From Polynucleobacter wuianus (lineage in GTDB: Bacteria; Pseudomonadota; Gammaproteobacteria; Burkholderiales; Burkholderiaceae): a DNA stretch of 64,000 nt. Each line of letters starts with the position of its first letter. Positions within the stretch are counted from its first letter, which is position 1. Below, piece after piece: positions 50,489 to 59,784 of this stretch. The translations under genes were made by a program, and so were the position numbers. The DNA lies in NCBI RefSeq assembly GCF_001659725.1, contig NZ_CP015922.1, positions 310,001-374,000 on the forward strand, given 5' to 3'. A model generated the notes under the pieces. It had not been told where the DNA came from and ran no database searches. It saw only the letters and a list, made by a program, of their open reading frames with translations.

Positions 50489-50782
50489 TTATTCAGCATC
50501 AACTTCTTCTGGAAGTTCGCGCAAGGCTAATTCAATACCGCCGAATTTCCCGGCGACCCAGTTATACACTTTACAAGCAACCCAAAGTAAACCAAAGCCG
50601 AGCAATGCATTGAGTATCAATGCAGATAGAACGGTAAATCCTGGAATGGCGCCATCACGAATAAAGGCTACAAACAAAGCCAACAAAACGATGGGCACTG
50701 AGAAGCAGAGATAAACCAATACAAGGGTTTTAGCGGTGTGTGTTGGGTCGAGAAAGGCGAGTTCTTTTTTGGTAAGTTTCAT
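50489..50782 (-). CDS. Small two-helix membrane protein (DUF3566-like pattern)
   Basis: A 97-residue protein with helices at about 19-42 and 47-72. The second is followed by KVYNWVAGKFGGIELALREL. A YN-x-(V/I)A-x(3)-GGIE motif after a last helix recalls DUF3566 proteins, but I am not certain of that assignment. It is 12 bp downstream of moeA on the same strand and may share its transcript. Confidence 0.6.
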   Translation of the reverse strand: MKLTKKELAFLDPTHTAKTLVLVYLCFSVPIVLLALFVAFIRDGAIPGFTVLSALILNALLGFGLLWVACKVYNWVAGKFGGIELALRELPEEVDAE

Positions 50783-50794
50783 GATGGAGCAATC

Positions 50795-52111
50795 TTAAAG
50801 CAGTCCATCAAAAAGCGCTATATCCACCCAGTCACCAGCGGCAATATTTCCTTGGTCATGCATAAGAATGACAAAGCAGTTTGCCTCACTCATCGAGCGC
50901 AAAATTCCTGCTCCTTGGCTACCAGTGAGTCTGACAGTGGGCTTGCCTTCGCTGTTACGCCCCAAAATGGCGCGTTGAAATTCGGTGCGGCCTGGCTTCT
51001 TGCGTATAGCGGTTTCAGAAATTGCTTGCACGAGTGGCGGCTCAGTTTGCTGGGCGCCATTGAGCTGTAAAAGTGCGCTGCGGACAAATTGATAGAAAGT
51101 GACCATCACCGCTACAGGGTTGCCGGGTAGGCCAAAGAAGAGGGTCTTGCGTGCTGGAGATTTTCCAGGAACTGGCTTCAGGATGCCAAAAGCCATTGGT
51201 CGCCCTGGGCGCATCGCAATTTTCCAGAAACCAACATCACCCAACTCTTGCATGATTTGCTTGGTGAAATCTGCCTCACCAACTGAAACGCCACCGGAAG
51301 AAATCAATACATCAGCTTTACTAGCTGCTTCAATAAATGCTTGTTTCAAAACATGAGGATCATCGCGCACAATTCCGCAATCAATAATCTCTAAATCGAG
51401 ACGATTGAGCAAGCCAGTGAGGCTATATCGGTTGCTGTCATAGATACTGCCAGCATCTAATGCTTGACCAAGTGAGCGCAACTCATCACCTGATGACAGA
51501 ATTGCCACCTTCAATTTACGGCGCACTTTTAAGGTGGCTATACCGAGTGATGCGGCTAATCCTAAATCAGAGGGTCTCAATAGACGACCCGCAGAAATTG
51601 CCGCTTTCCCTTTTTGGAGATCTTCCCCGCGCAAGCGACGATTGTCTCCAGCCTTCAGTAGATCTGACTTAAAGCTAATCAATTCATCACTACTACTGGC
51701 GGTAAATTCTTGTGGAATGACAGTGTCACAATCTGCTGGCATGAGGGCGCCAGTCATGATCTTGAGACACTCTCCAACCCCAATCTTGCCCTCGAAGGGC
51801 TTGCCCGCTAGGGCAGTGCCGACAATTTTAAGTGTGACGTCTGGGTTATTGGTGGCGAGGCATTTGCCATCGAACGCATAACCATCCATTGCTGAGTTAT
51901 CTGCCGCAGGGACATCAATTGGCGAGAGTAAATCCTTAGCAAGAATGCGATTGATTGCATGATCAAGTGAGACTGTTTCAAAATCAGCGGGATCATTGAT
52001 TGCTTGAGACTCTTGCATGAGTTCGCTTACTAAATTTGCAATTGCTTTACGAGCTTCATCAACATGGAGTGATGCGGTCAGCAATATAGAGCTATTTGGT
52101 GAATGCTTCAT
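50795..52111 (-). CDS. moeA: Molybdopterin molybdotransferase MoeA
   Basis: A 438-residue enzyme that inserts molybdate into adenylylated molybdopterin. Motifs are DVPAADNSAMDGYAFDG, AILSSGDELRSLG, GSIYDSNRYSLTGLL, VLISSGGVSVGEADF and GLPGNPVAVMVTFYQFV. The start codon overlaps the mobA stop by 4 bp, so moaA, mobA and moeA form one translationally coupled run. Confidence 0.94.
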   Translation of the reverse strand: MKHSPNSSILLTASLHVDEARKAIANLVSELMQESQAINDPADFETVSLDHAINRILAKDLLSPIDVPAADNSAMDGYAFDGKCLATNNPDVTLKIVGTALAGKPFEGKIGVGECLKIMTGALMPADCDTVIPQEFTASSSDELISFKSDLLKAGDNRRLRGEDLQKGKAAISAGRLLRPSDLGLAASLGIATLKVRRKLKVAILSSGDELRSLGQALDAGSIYDSNRYSLTGLLNRLDLEIIDCGIVRDDPHVLKQAFIEAASKADVLISSGGVSVGEADFTKQIMQELGDVGFWKIAMRPGRPMAFGILKPVPGKSPARKTLFFGLPGNPVAVMVTFYQFVRSALLQLNGAQQTEPPLVQAISETAIRKKPGRTEFQRAILGRNSEGKPTVRLTGSQGAGILRSMSEANCFVILMHDQGNIAAGDWVDIALFDGLL

Positions 52112-52713
52112 ACAGACGCCGCTTCTAATGATTTCAATTCTTCAGGCGTGTTGACGTTTGCAAAAGCATTGGCATCATCAAAAATCACCGTGCTACTTTT
52201 TAATTCCTTAAACCAGCGATCAATTTTGAGATCACCTTTCTTTAGAAAATCCTCCAAGGAGTCTTGTAAGTTGGCGCGCATCAAACAAAAGACCGGTTGG
52301 GCCCAAACTTTGCCATCCGATTCTTTGCTGGAGGCGTAAACCAATTGAAAGTCACCTTCCTCAAGTTCTGCGGCCATTCTGATGCCTAAATTTTCCGGAA
52401 GCAAGGGAGAATCACAGGGAGCAGTAAGTAGATATGGGGTCTTGCAAGCCTTAAGACCTGCTGAGAATCCAGCTAATGGCCCAGAGAAGTCTGGTGTTTC
52501 ATCCATGATGACGGGGTAACCATAGGCGGCGTACTTAGTAACGTTGCGATTGGCGTTAATGAGAATAGTTCCAACTTGAGGCTTTAAGCGCGTCATTGTG
52601 AATTCAATTAACGGCTTTTGATGAAAAGGAATTAATCCTTTATCGATACCACCCATACGCTGAGCACGACCGCCAGCAAGAATGAGTCCCGTAATTTGTG
52701 CGCCAGAGATCAT
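52108..52713 (-). CDS. mobA: Molybdenum cofactor guanylyltransferase MobA
   Basis: A 201-residue nucleotidyltransferase that links GMP to Moco, giving the bis-MGD form. The nucleotide loop is LILAGGRAQRMGGIDKGLIPF, and PLAGFSAGLKACKTPYLLTAPCDSP (two blocks) is the second catalytic region. Of the molybdoenzymes visible here, MsrP is known to use the non-dinucleotide cofactor, so a bis-MGD enzyme probably exists elsewhere. It overlaps moaA by one base. Confidence 0.92.
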   Translation of the reverse strand: MISGAQITGLILAGGRAQRMGGIDKGLIPFHQKPLIEFTMTRLKPQVGTILINANRNVTKYAAYGYPVIMDETPDFSGPLAGFSAGLKACKTPYLLTAPCDSPLLPENLGIRMAAELEEGDFQLVYASSKESDGKVWAQPVFCLMRANLQDSLEDFLKKGDLKIDRWFKELKSSTVIFDDANAFANVNTPEELKSLEAASV

Positions 52714-53840
52714 TAGCCACCGATGTAAGACATTTCGACCTTACGATTTCCGGCCGATTGGTTGACGGTATGAGAGCCTCGGATTTCAGAGTAGTGGTCA
52801 GTGCGTTGTGCCCAAGTATTCATGACGGCATTAGCAATCTCTAAATCACTTTTTCCTGAGCGCAGCATGGTTTTGAAATCAAAACCTTCGTTTGCAAAAA
52901 GGCAAAGGTACATTTGACCATCGGTCGAGATCCGAGCGCGGGTACATTCGTGGCAGAAGGTTTGCGTCACGCTAGAGATCACACCAATCTCACCAGTACC
53001 ATCCGCATAGCGCCACCGTTGCGCTACTTCGCCAGCATAGTTAGGCTCCATAGACTCTAGTGGGTAGATTTCGTTGATGCGGGCAATCACGTCTTTGGAA
53101 GGAAGGACCTCTTGCATATTCCAACCGTTAGAGCTGCCGACATCCATAAATTCAATAAAGCGCAAGATGATGCCACTGCCCTTAAAGTGTTTTGCCATGC
53201 TGACGATCTCATGATCGTTAGTGCCTTTTTTCACAACCATATTGACCTTGATATTCTCAAAGCCGGCTTCTTGTGCTGCTGCGATGCCATCCAATACATC
53301 CGCTACTGGAAAATCAACATCATTCATTTTCCGAAAGATCTCATCATTTAATCCATCAAGGCTGACAGTGAGTCTTTGTAGTCCAGCAGCTTTCAGCGCA
53401 GCGGCTTTTTTGCGCAAGATGCTGCCGTTAGTGGTTAAGGTGAGATCTAAAGGTTTTCCAGAAGAGGTTCGCACCGAAGCCAACATCTCAATCAGAAGTA
53501 CTAAATTCTTACGCAGCAGAGGCTCACCACCAGTTAATCGAATCTTCTCAACGCCAAGAGTTGAGAAGATAGTGGTGAGGCGTGTTATTTCTTCAAAGCT
53601 CAATAATTCTTTGTGAGCAAGGTAAGGATAGTTTTGATCGAAGACTTCTTTGGGCATGCAATAAGTGCAGCGGAAGTTACAGCGATCTGTGACCGAGATG
53701 CGAAGATCACGCAAAGTGCGACCACGGGTGTCTTGGGTACGATCATGAGGTGCATGCAATTCCTCGCCAATGGGTGGCGTAAGGCCTTTGCCTTCATCAA
53801 TGCGGATGGGAATTACTTTGGAAATTGCTTTTTCAACCAT
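52713..53840 (-). CDS. moaA: GTP 3',8-cyclase MoaA
   Basis: A 375-residue radical-SAM enzyme for the first step of Moco synthesis. The SAM cluster is CNFRCTYCMP after LRISVTDR, IRLTGGEPLLRKN is the SAM-binding GGEP, and the C-terminal cluster is in FCHECTRARIS with a later LCLF. It ends in the required Gly-Gly (SYIGG). An N-terminal extension of about 45 residues before the radical-SAM motif is longer than in E. coli MoaA. Confidence 0.95.
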   Translation of the reverse strand: MVEKAISKVIPIRIDEGKGLTPPIGEELHAPHDRTQDTRGRTLRDLRISVTDRCNFRCTYCMPKEVFDQNYPYLAHKELLSFEEITRLTTIFSTLGVEKIRLTGGEPLLRKNLVLLIEMLASVRTSSGKPLDLTLTTNGSILRKKAAALKAAGLQRLTVSLDGLNDEIFRKMNDVDFPVADVLDGIAAAQEAGFENIKVNMVVKKGTNDHEIVSMAKHFKGSGIILRFIEFMDVGSSNGWNMQEVLPSKDVIARINEIYPLESMEPNYAGEVAQRWRYADGTGEIGVISSVTQTFCHECTRARISTDGQMYLCLFANEGFDFKTMLRSGKSDLEIANAVMNTWAQRTDHYSEIRGSHTVNQSAGNRKVEMSYIGG

Positions 53841-53932
53841 ATTCTGAATTATGGCTGTGAAACGGTCTTTCTGCCAAACCGCCCAATATCCTTTTGGGAT
53901 AAAAGGCGGTCTGGAGAAAAAGCTGTATAGCC

Positions 53933-56566
53933 TTAGACTGTTTTTTCTTGGCCGCCGGTTTCAACTAAAACCATTGGACCTTCTGGGCGCGCTGCCGCAG
54001 GTTTCGGCGTTCTGCCTAAGTTCATTGGTTCAGGCTGAATTTGGCTCTGTGCTTCTGCATGCTTAGAGGCATCAGTAGCGACCCAAATCATTCCAGCGGA
54101 TTGCACCACGCTATGCAATGGAGTTTCTTCAAGCGCCTGGAAGGCAACCTTTGGAAGCTCTGGTGCAGGCTTAGTAATGACTTCAACTGTGGCCGCAGCA
54201 GCTGCTACAACAATTGGTGCTGACGTTGGAGTTGCTACTGGAGCTGAGTTAGAAGTTTGAACAGGGCGATTCGATTGACGTGGAGGGCGTGGCGCTCTCT
54301 CGCTGCGCTCTTGTTTCTCAGCAGCAGGTCGATTACCAAAACTATTCACGATGTTTTGGATGGGCATAGAAGCGGATGCGCCAGCCATACCTACTGGAGG
54401 GCCTGCAAAAGGACTTGCTGAAGCTGCTGCAGTAGCTGCATCACCGTTCTCAGTGCGTTCGCCACGATCATTTCTGTTGCGACCACGACCACGACGATTG
54501 CGACCACGACCACGACGCTCTTCACCATCTGCGCTTGGTGTGGCTTCGCTACCAGGAGCTGCTTCAGTTGCAGGGGTTACTGCAGCTGGGTTTGCTTGAC
54601 GCTCAGGCTTCTGACCATTTGGATTGCCTTGATGGCGATTGCCGTTGCGGTTATTACGATTGCCGTTGCGGTTGTTGTTGCCTTCAGTGCTTGCGCCATC
54701 GGCAGCATTTGCTGCTGGGCGCTCGGCGCGATCACCATTGCGATCATTACGCTCGCCACGACGATTGCGACCACGATTGCGATCGCCACCGTTGCGGCCT
54801 TGATTACGACCACGGTTATTGCTTGACGCTGGTTTCTCTTCAACCGCTGGAGAGGAAGAGAAGAGCTTTTTGATAAAGCCAAAGAAACCACCAGAGCTTT
54901 CAGCAGTTGCTTTTTCGGTACGAGTTGGGCGTGGTTGACTGATTGGTGCAGGTTGGGTTGGCGTAATACCTTTCACTGCCGCTTCTGGACGAACCTTCAC
55001 GTCCGCATCTTTTTTGCTTACGGTTGTGTCAGTTTCCAACTCGCGAGCAGCTTCTTCAGCCATCACATAGCTTGCTTTTTGATCATCCAAACGAGGATCG
55101 TCGTGACGCAAGCGCTCTAACTTGTAATGCGGAGTTTCTAGATGCTTGTTTGGAATCATCAAGACGTTCACTTTGAAGCGAGTCTCAATCTTGATCACTT
55201 CAGCACGTTTTTCATTCAAGAGGAACGCAGCTACTTCGACTGGTACCTGTGTATGAATCGCTGCTGTGTTTTCTTTCATTGCCTCTTCTTGAATAATGCG
55301 CAGAACTTGCAATGCAGAAGACTCGGTATCACGGATATGGCCTGTGCCGTTACAACGCGGGCAAGTAACGTGGCTACCCTCAGACAAAGCTGGGCGCAAA
55401 CGTTGGCGCGACATTTCCATCAGGCCAAACTTGGAGATCTTGCCCATTTGAACGCGGGCGCGATCATGGCGCAGAGCGTCGCGCAAGCGATTCTCAACAT
55501 CCTTCTGGGCCTTGCTCGATTCCATATCAATGAAGTCGATCACGATCAAACCACCCAAGTCACGTAAACGTGCTTGGCGAGCGATTTCATCGGCAGCTTC
55601 TAAGTTAGTTCGGGTTGCGGTCTCTTCAATATCAGAGCCACGGGTAGCACGTGCAGAGTTCACGTCCACAGAAACCAAAGCTTCAGTGTGGTCGATCACA
55701 ATGGCGCCGCCAGATGGCAATGGCACTGTGCGTGAGTACGCAGTTTCAATTTGATGCTCAATTTGGAAACGAGAGAACAAAGGCACATCGTCTTGATAGC
55801 GCTTTACTCGCGGTAAATTGTCCGGCATCACCACGGACATAAATGCCGCAGCTTGCTCATAGATGTCATCGGTATCGATGAGGATCTCGCCGATATCTGG
55901 CTGGAAGTAGTCGCGGATTGCGCGGATCACCAAGCTAGATTCGAGGTAAATCAACAACGGCGCTGAATTGCCTTTAGCGGCTTCATCAATTGCTTTCCAC
56001 AATTGCAGGAGGTAACTTAAGTCCCACTGCAATTCAGTCGCATCACGACCAATGCCGGCAGTACGAGCAATGATGCTCATGCCATCTGGCACCTCTAATT
56101 GAGACATTGCTTCACGCAACTCTTGGCGGTCTTCACCTTCAATACGACGAGAAACGCCGCCTCCACGTGGGTTATTTGGCATCAAGACCAAATAACGGCC
56201 TGCTAGGGAGATAAAGGAGGTAAGGGCGGCACCTTTTTGGCCACGCTCTTCTTTTTCTACCTGAACAATGATTTCTTGACCTTCGCGCAGCGCATCCTTG
56301 ATGGAGGCATTGCGGACGTCGATACCTTCTTTGAAATAAGCTCTGGCAACTTCTTTGAATGGTAAGAAGCCATGACGCTCTTCACCGTAGTTAACAAAAC
56401 AAGCTTCCAGGGAAGGCTCAATACGGGTAATAACACCTTTGTAGATATTGCCTTTACGTTGTTCACGACCGGCAGCTTCAATATCAATATCAATGAGTTT
56501 TTGACCATCAACGATGGCAACTCGCAACTCTTCTTGTTGAGTTGCATTAAACAACATGCGTTTCAT
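53933..56566 (-). CDS. rne: Ribonuclease E/G
   Basis: An 877-residue endoribonuclease for mRNA decay and RNA processing. The N-terminal part contains the S1 domain and RNase H-like fold (KRMLFNATQQEELRVAIVDG, and IEPSLEACFVNYGEERHGFLP over two lines). The DNase I-like core has VSVDVNSARATRG and LGGLIVIDFIDM, and the Zn link CPRCNGTGHI follows. After about residue 500 the C-terminal half is disordered and rich in Arg, Asn and Gly, as in degradosome scaffolds. The Asn/Arg repeats (about 54600-54850) cause artefact open frames on both strands. Confidence 0.95.
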   Translation of the reverse strand: MKRMLFNATQQEELRVAIVDGQKLIDIDIEAAGREQRKGNIYKGVITRIEPSLEACFVNYGEERHGFLPFKEVARAYFKEGIDVRNASIKDALREGQEIIVQVEKEERGQKGAALTSFISLAGRYLVLMPNNPRGGGVSRRIEGEDRQELREAMSQLEVPDGMSIIARTAGIGRDATELQWDLSYLLQLWKAIDEAAKGNSAPLLIYLESSLVIRAIRDYFQPDIGEILIDTDDIYEQAAAFMSVVMPDNLPRVKRYQDDVPLFSRFQIEHQIETAYSRTVPLPSGGAIVIDHTEALVSVDVNSARATRGSDIEETATRTNLEAADEIARQARLRDLGGLIVIDFIDMESSKAQKDVENRLRDALRHDRARVQMGKISKFGLMEMSRQRLRPALSEGSHVTCPRCNGTGHIRDTESSALQVLRIIQEEAMKENTAAIHTQVPVEVAAFLLNEKRAEVIKIETRFKVNVLMIPNKHLETPHYKLERLRHDDPRLDDQKASYVMAEEAARELETDTTVSKKDADVKVRPEAAVKGITPTQPAPISQPRPTRTEKATAESSGGFFGFIKKLFSSSPAVEEKPASSNNRGRNQGRNGGDRNRGRNRRGERNDRNGDRAERPAANAADGASTEGNNNRNGNRNNRNGNRHQGNPNGQKPERQANPAAVTPATEAAPGSEATPSADGEERRGRGRNRRGRGRNRNDRGERTENGDAATAAASASPFAGPPVGMAGASASMPIQNIVNSFGNRPAAEKQERSERAPRPPRQSNRPVQTSNSAPVATPTSAPIVVAAAAATVEVITKPAPELPKVAFQALEETPLHSVVQSAGMIWVATDASKHAEAQSQIQPEPMNLGRTPKPAAARPEGPMVLVETGGQEKTV

Positions 56567-57031
56567 AACACTCTCCTATGGGGGAGGATGAAGTAAGCGC
56601 GCTGCGTTAGGGGACAAGTTAGATGCCGCAAAGGACTAAGCCTAAGGCGGTATATGAGTGTGGTTCATGCAAATCTAGACACTTTTTGCCTAGTTCACCC
56701 AGTTAACTGTTGGTTAATTCGGTGCCACACTTGACGATCGCCGCAGAGACCTCCTTTAGGTCATCAATGCAGGCGCGCGCCTGAAAACTGTCTTCTAATC
56801 GCGGGTCGCGGCATACGGCACACCAACCCTGCGCCTCATTACAACGGGGGAGGGGCAACCCCGGGAGTCTTTTAAAGGGCGACTCCAAGCTCCACGATTC
56901 AAGCCTGACTTCAGGATGGGATCGGGCCAATAAATTGGCTAGAGCGTTGATTATACGGCACAAGTTGAATGACAATGGGGTATTGTTGAGTCCCTTGTCG
57001 TCCCAGACCGAGGCGATAAGAGAGATAAATC
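56567..57031. other. 465-bp gap: rne leader and divergent rluC promoter region
   Basis: No gene is supported here. On the rne side there are GC-rich elements: a 14-nt palindrome CAGGCGCGCGCCTG (56770-56783), GGGGCAACCCC (56852-56862) and a GGAGTC/GACTCC stem (56864-56869 and 56881-56886). This suits a long structured 5' leader, as known for E. coli rne, in which RNase E controls its own mRNA. The structures here are not shown to be homologous to that. Confidence 0.5.
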
Positions 57032-58042
57032 ATGAAATCCGACCTAGTATCCAAGCCTCCAAAGGCAAAAACGTCCATGCCGCCCGCAGTCCACTTGCAG
57101 ACCATTGGTCCGGAAGAGGCTGGCCAGCGTTTGGACAATTATTTGCTGCGCTGGGCCAAGGGAGTACCCAAAAGCCACGTTTATCGGATTATTCGCTCAG
57201 GCGAGGTTCGGGTGAATAAAAAGCGAGCTGAGCCAACCACCCGCTTAATTGAGGGCGACGTTGTGCGAGTTCCCCCCGTTCGCATTGCTGAGCCTGCTCA
57301 AATGGCTGCGGTCAATACTGCCCAGACTAAATCTCGGGCGCATGGTTATTCCGACAAAATGCCGATTTTGTTCGAGGATGAGGCACTCTTAATAGTCGAT
57401 AAGCCTTCGGGATTGGCTGTGCATGGCGGATCCGGAATTGCGTTGGGTGTTATCGAGACATTGCGCATCACCCGGCCGGAGTTGAAATTTTTAGAATTAG
57501 TCCATCGTTTAGATCGCGATACCTCGGGAGTGTTGCTCTTGGCGAAGAAGCGGAGTGCTCTTGTTGAGTTGCATCGCCAGATCCGCGAAGGTCAAACCGA
57601 TAAACGTTATTACTTACTGGCACATGGTGAAATCGAGCAAGGTACTCAAGTCATGCAACTGAAGTACCCGCTACATAAATATTTATTGGCTAATGGTGAG
57701 CGCCGCGTGCGCGTTGATCCTGAGGGTTTACCAAGCCATACTGCTTTGCGCGTGATAAAAACCATGAAGCGTGATGATGTTGCTATTACTCTAGCTGAGG
57801 CCCAGCTCAAGACAGGACGCACCCACCAGATCCGTGTTCATCTACAAAAGTTAGGGCATGCCATTTTGGGCGACGATAAATATGGTTTTGAGGACCTAGA
57901 TAAGGTCATTAAATCTAAGAGACTCTATTTGCACGCTCATTTGGCGGGTTTTACCCATCCACGTACAGGAGAAAAGATGCGGATTGAATCGCCGTTGCCA
58001 TCAGAGTTTGCTGCCATGATGAAAAGTTTTGAACAGCAATAA
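57032..58042 (+). CDS. rluC: 23S rRNA pseudouridine synthase RluC
   Basis: A 336-residue RluA-family enzyme: an S4 domain at the N-terminus (EEAGQRLDNYLLRWAKGVPK, HVYRIIRSGEVRVNKKRAEP) and a catalytic domain. The catalytic Asp is in LVHRLDRDTSGVLLLAKK, with LKTGRTHQIRVHLQKLGHAI later. RluC modifies 955, 2504 and 2580 of 23S rRNA, and assignment to RluC over RluD rests on context with rne. It is followed 13 bp later by the HAD gene. Confidence 0.92.
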   Translation: MKSDLVSKPPKAKTSMPPAVHLQTIGPEEAGQRLDNYLLRWAKGVPKSHVYRIIRSGEVRVNKKRAEPTTRLIEGDVVRVPPVRIAEPAQMAAVNTAQTKSRAHGYSDKMPILFEDEALLIVDKPSGLAVHGGSGIALGVIETLRITRPELKFLELVHRLDRDTSGVLLLAKKRSALVELHRQIREGQTDKRYYLLAHGEIEQGTQVMQLKYPLHKYLLANGERRVRVDPEGLPSHTALRVIKTMKRDDVAITLAEAQLKTGRTHQIRVHLQKLGHAILGDDKYGFEDLDKVIKSKRLYLHAHLAGFTHPRTGEKMRIESPLPSEFAAMMKSFEQQ

Positions 58043-58055
58043 TCAGCACAAGAAG

Positions 58056-58730
58056 ATGCCACAAGAACAAAAGTCCGATCGTCGTTACGACCTCATTGTG
58101 TGGGATTGGGATGGAACCATCATGGACTCCACGCCTACGATAGTGCATTGCATTCAACAAGCTTGTCGTGATTTGGGTTTTAAAGAGCCGGATGACGCAT
58201 TAGCAAGTTCGGTGATTGGTTTGGGTATTCAGGATTCATTGCGCCGTGCGGTACCTTGGATTGAGCCGGTGAACTTTCCAAAATTGACAGATCGTTTTCG
58301 TTTTCACTATTTAGCTAAAGATCATGAGCTCGATTTATTCGTGGGGATACGTGAACTGCTTGAGAATCTGCGAGCAGATAAGTATCTCTTGGGTGTTGCT
58401 ACTGGTAAATCTCGTGTTGGCCTAGACCGCTCACTTAAGCATCACCAAATTGGACATCTTTTTCATGAGACCAGAACAGCTGATGAATCTTTCTCAAAGC
58501 CACATCCTGGCATGCTCTTGGAGCTGTCCGACGTCACTCAGGTTCCCACTCGTCGCATGTTGATGATTGGTGACACCACACATGATTTAGATATGGCATC
58601 GAATGCTGGAGTAGATGCGGTAGCGGTTACTTATGGTGCCCACCCATCAGATACCCTGAAAACATCGCAGTCTTTAGCGCATGTAGATGATGTACCGCAG
58701 CTAGCACAATGGCTCAAAGAGAATTTATAA
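58056..58730 (+). CDS. HAD-IA family phosphatase (phosphoglycolate phosphatase-like)
   Basis: A 224-residue HAD hydrolase. The ATG at 58056 is preferred over TTG at 58029, which overlaps rluC. Motif I is VWDWDGTIMDST, with the nucleophile and acid/base Asp pair, motif II is LGVATGKSRVGLD, and motif III/IV is SKPHPGML with MIGDTTHDLDMASNAG. The cap domain is short and helical. The substrate is unknown. It sits where many beta-proteobacteria have this gene after rluC. Confidence 0.9.
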   Translation: MPQEQKSDRRYDLIVWDWDGTIMDSTPTIVHCIQQACRDLGFKEPDDALASSVIGLGIQDSLRRAVPWIEPVNFPKLTDRFRFHYLAKDHELDLFVGIRELLENLRADKYLLGVATGKSRVGLDRSLKHHQIGHLFHETRTADESFSKPHPGMLLELSDVTQVPTRRMLMIGDTTHDLDMASNAGVDAVAVTYGAHPSDTLKTSQSLAHVDDVPQLAQWLKENL

Positions 58731-58794
58731 ACCTTATTTAAAATTTTATTAGTAACTTCATAAGCAACTTAGTAAGCAATACAGAGGAATCAAG

Positions 58795-59742
58795 ATGGAA
58801 AGTAATCCAAACCCAAACTGGGAACGCCAAGCGCTTGAGCACTTACTCCTGGAGAATTTAAAAGAGACCCGCAAAGCACGTCGCTGGAAAGCAGTATTAC
58901 GCGTTCTCACTTTATTAGTGATCGTTAGTGTGGTTTTGTCGGTATTTGATTTTCATCTGCCAGGGCGCGGTATGAGTACTGAAAAACATACTGCTATGGT
59001 GACATTAGATGGTGAAATCTCATCAAGCTCGATGGCCAATGCCATGGATATCAACTCATCATTAGTTTCTGCGTTTGAGAATGAGCATAGTGCTGGTGTC
59101 GTTTTGCGTATCAATAGTCCTGGAGGATCACCAGTTCAGGCTGGAATGATTAACGATGAAATTCATCGTTTGCGCAAGCTGTATCCAAGCAAACCTTTTT
59201 ATGTGGTGGTAGAGGATATTTGCGCCTCTGGTGGTTACTACGTTGCAGTGGCAGCAGATCAAATCTTGGTAGATAAGGCCAGCTTAGTAGGCTCTATCGG
59301 TGTCATTATGGAAGGCTTTGGCTTTACTGGTTTGATGGATAAATTAGGTGTGACACGTCGCATGATTACTGCTGGCTCAAATAAAGGGATGCTCGATCCC
59401 TTTAGCAAGGAAGAGCCTAAGCAAGTTGAGATGGTCAAGAAGATGATTGATGAGATTCATCAACAATTTATTCAGGTAGTAAAAGAGGGTCGTGGAGACC
59501 GCTTAAAAGACACCCCAGATTTATTCTCTGGCCGTATTTGGAATGGCGAACAGGCTGTGAAGCTTGGTTTGGTGGATGGTTATGGCACAGTTGATTCAGT
59601 AGCGCGCGATATCTTCAAGGCGCCAGATGTCCTTGACTACACCATGAAAGAAAACTTTGCAGAGCGTGTTGCTAAACGCTTTGGTGCAGAAGCTGGCGCT
59701 GCCGCTGGTAAGGCTTTGGTGAAGGCGCCAGATCTAAAGTAA
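58795..59742 (+). CDS. sppA: Signal peptide peptidase SppA (S49 family)
   Basis: A 315-residue membrane-anchored serine protease with a helix at about residues 37-57 (VLTLLVIVSVVLSVFDF). The catalytic pair is Ser145 (EDICASGGYYVAVAAD) and Lys197 (GSNKGMLDPF). Their 52-residue spacing matches Bacillus SppA. It degrades cleaved signal peptides in the inner membrane. It is the short, single-domain form, unlike the long E. coli protein. Confidence 0.93.
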   Translation: MESNPNPNWERQALEHLLLENLKETRKARRWKAVLRVLTLLVIVSVVLSVFDFHLPGRGMSTEKHTAMVTLDGEISSSSMANAMDINSSLVSAFENEHSAGVVLRINSPGGSPVQAGMINDEIHRLRKLYPSKPFYVVVEDICASGGYYVAVAADQILVDKASLVGSIGVIMEGFGFTGLMDKLGVTRRMITAGSNKGMLDPFSKEEPKQVEMVKKMIDEIHQQFIQVVKEGRGDRLKDTPDLFSGRIWNGEQAVKLGLVDGYGTVDSVARDIFKAPDVLDYTMKENFAERVAKRFGAEAGAAAGKALVKAPDLK

Positions 59743-59784
59743 AAAAATTGCAAGCATGGCGCACTCAATTAAGAGTGAGCCCAC

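Noticed and set aside
54535..54891. Several overlapping open frames on both strands inside rne
   Set aside because: They follow from the repetitive Asn/Arg/Gly codons of the RNase E C-terminal tail and give low-complexity products with no family match.
56703..56975. 90-codon frame on the minus strand in the rne leader
   Set aside because: Its GC-rich stems and lack of an RBS or family signature fit a structured leader better than a gene. It is left as part of the intergenic region.
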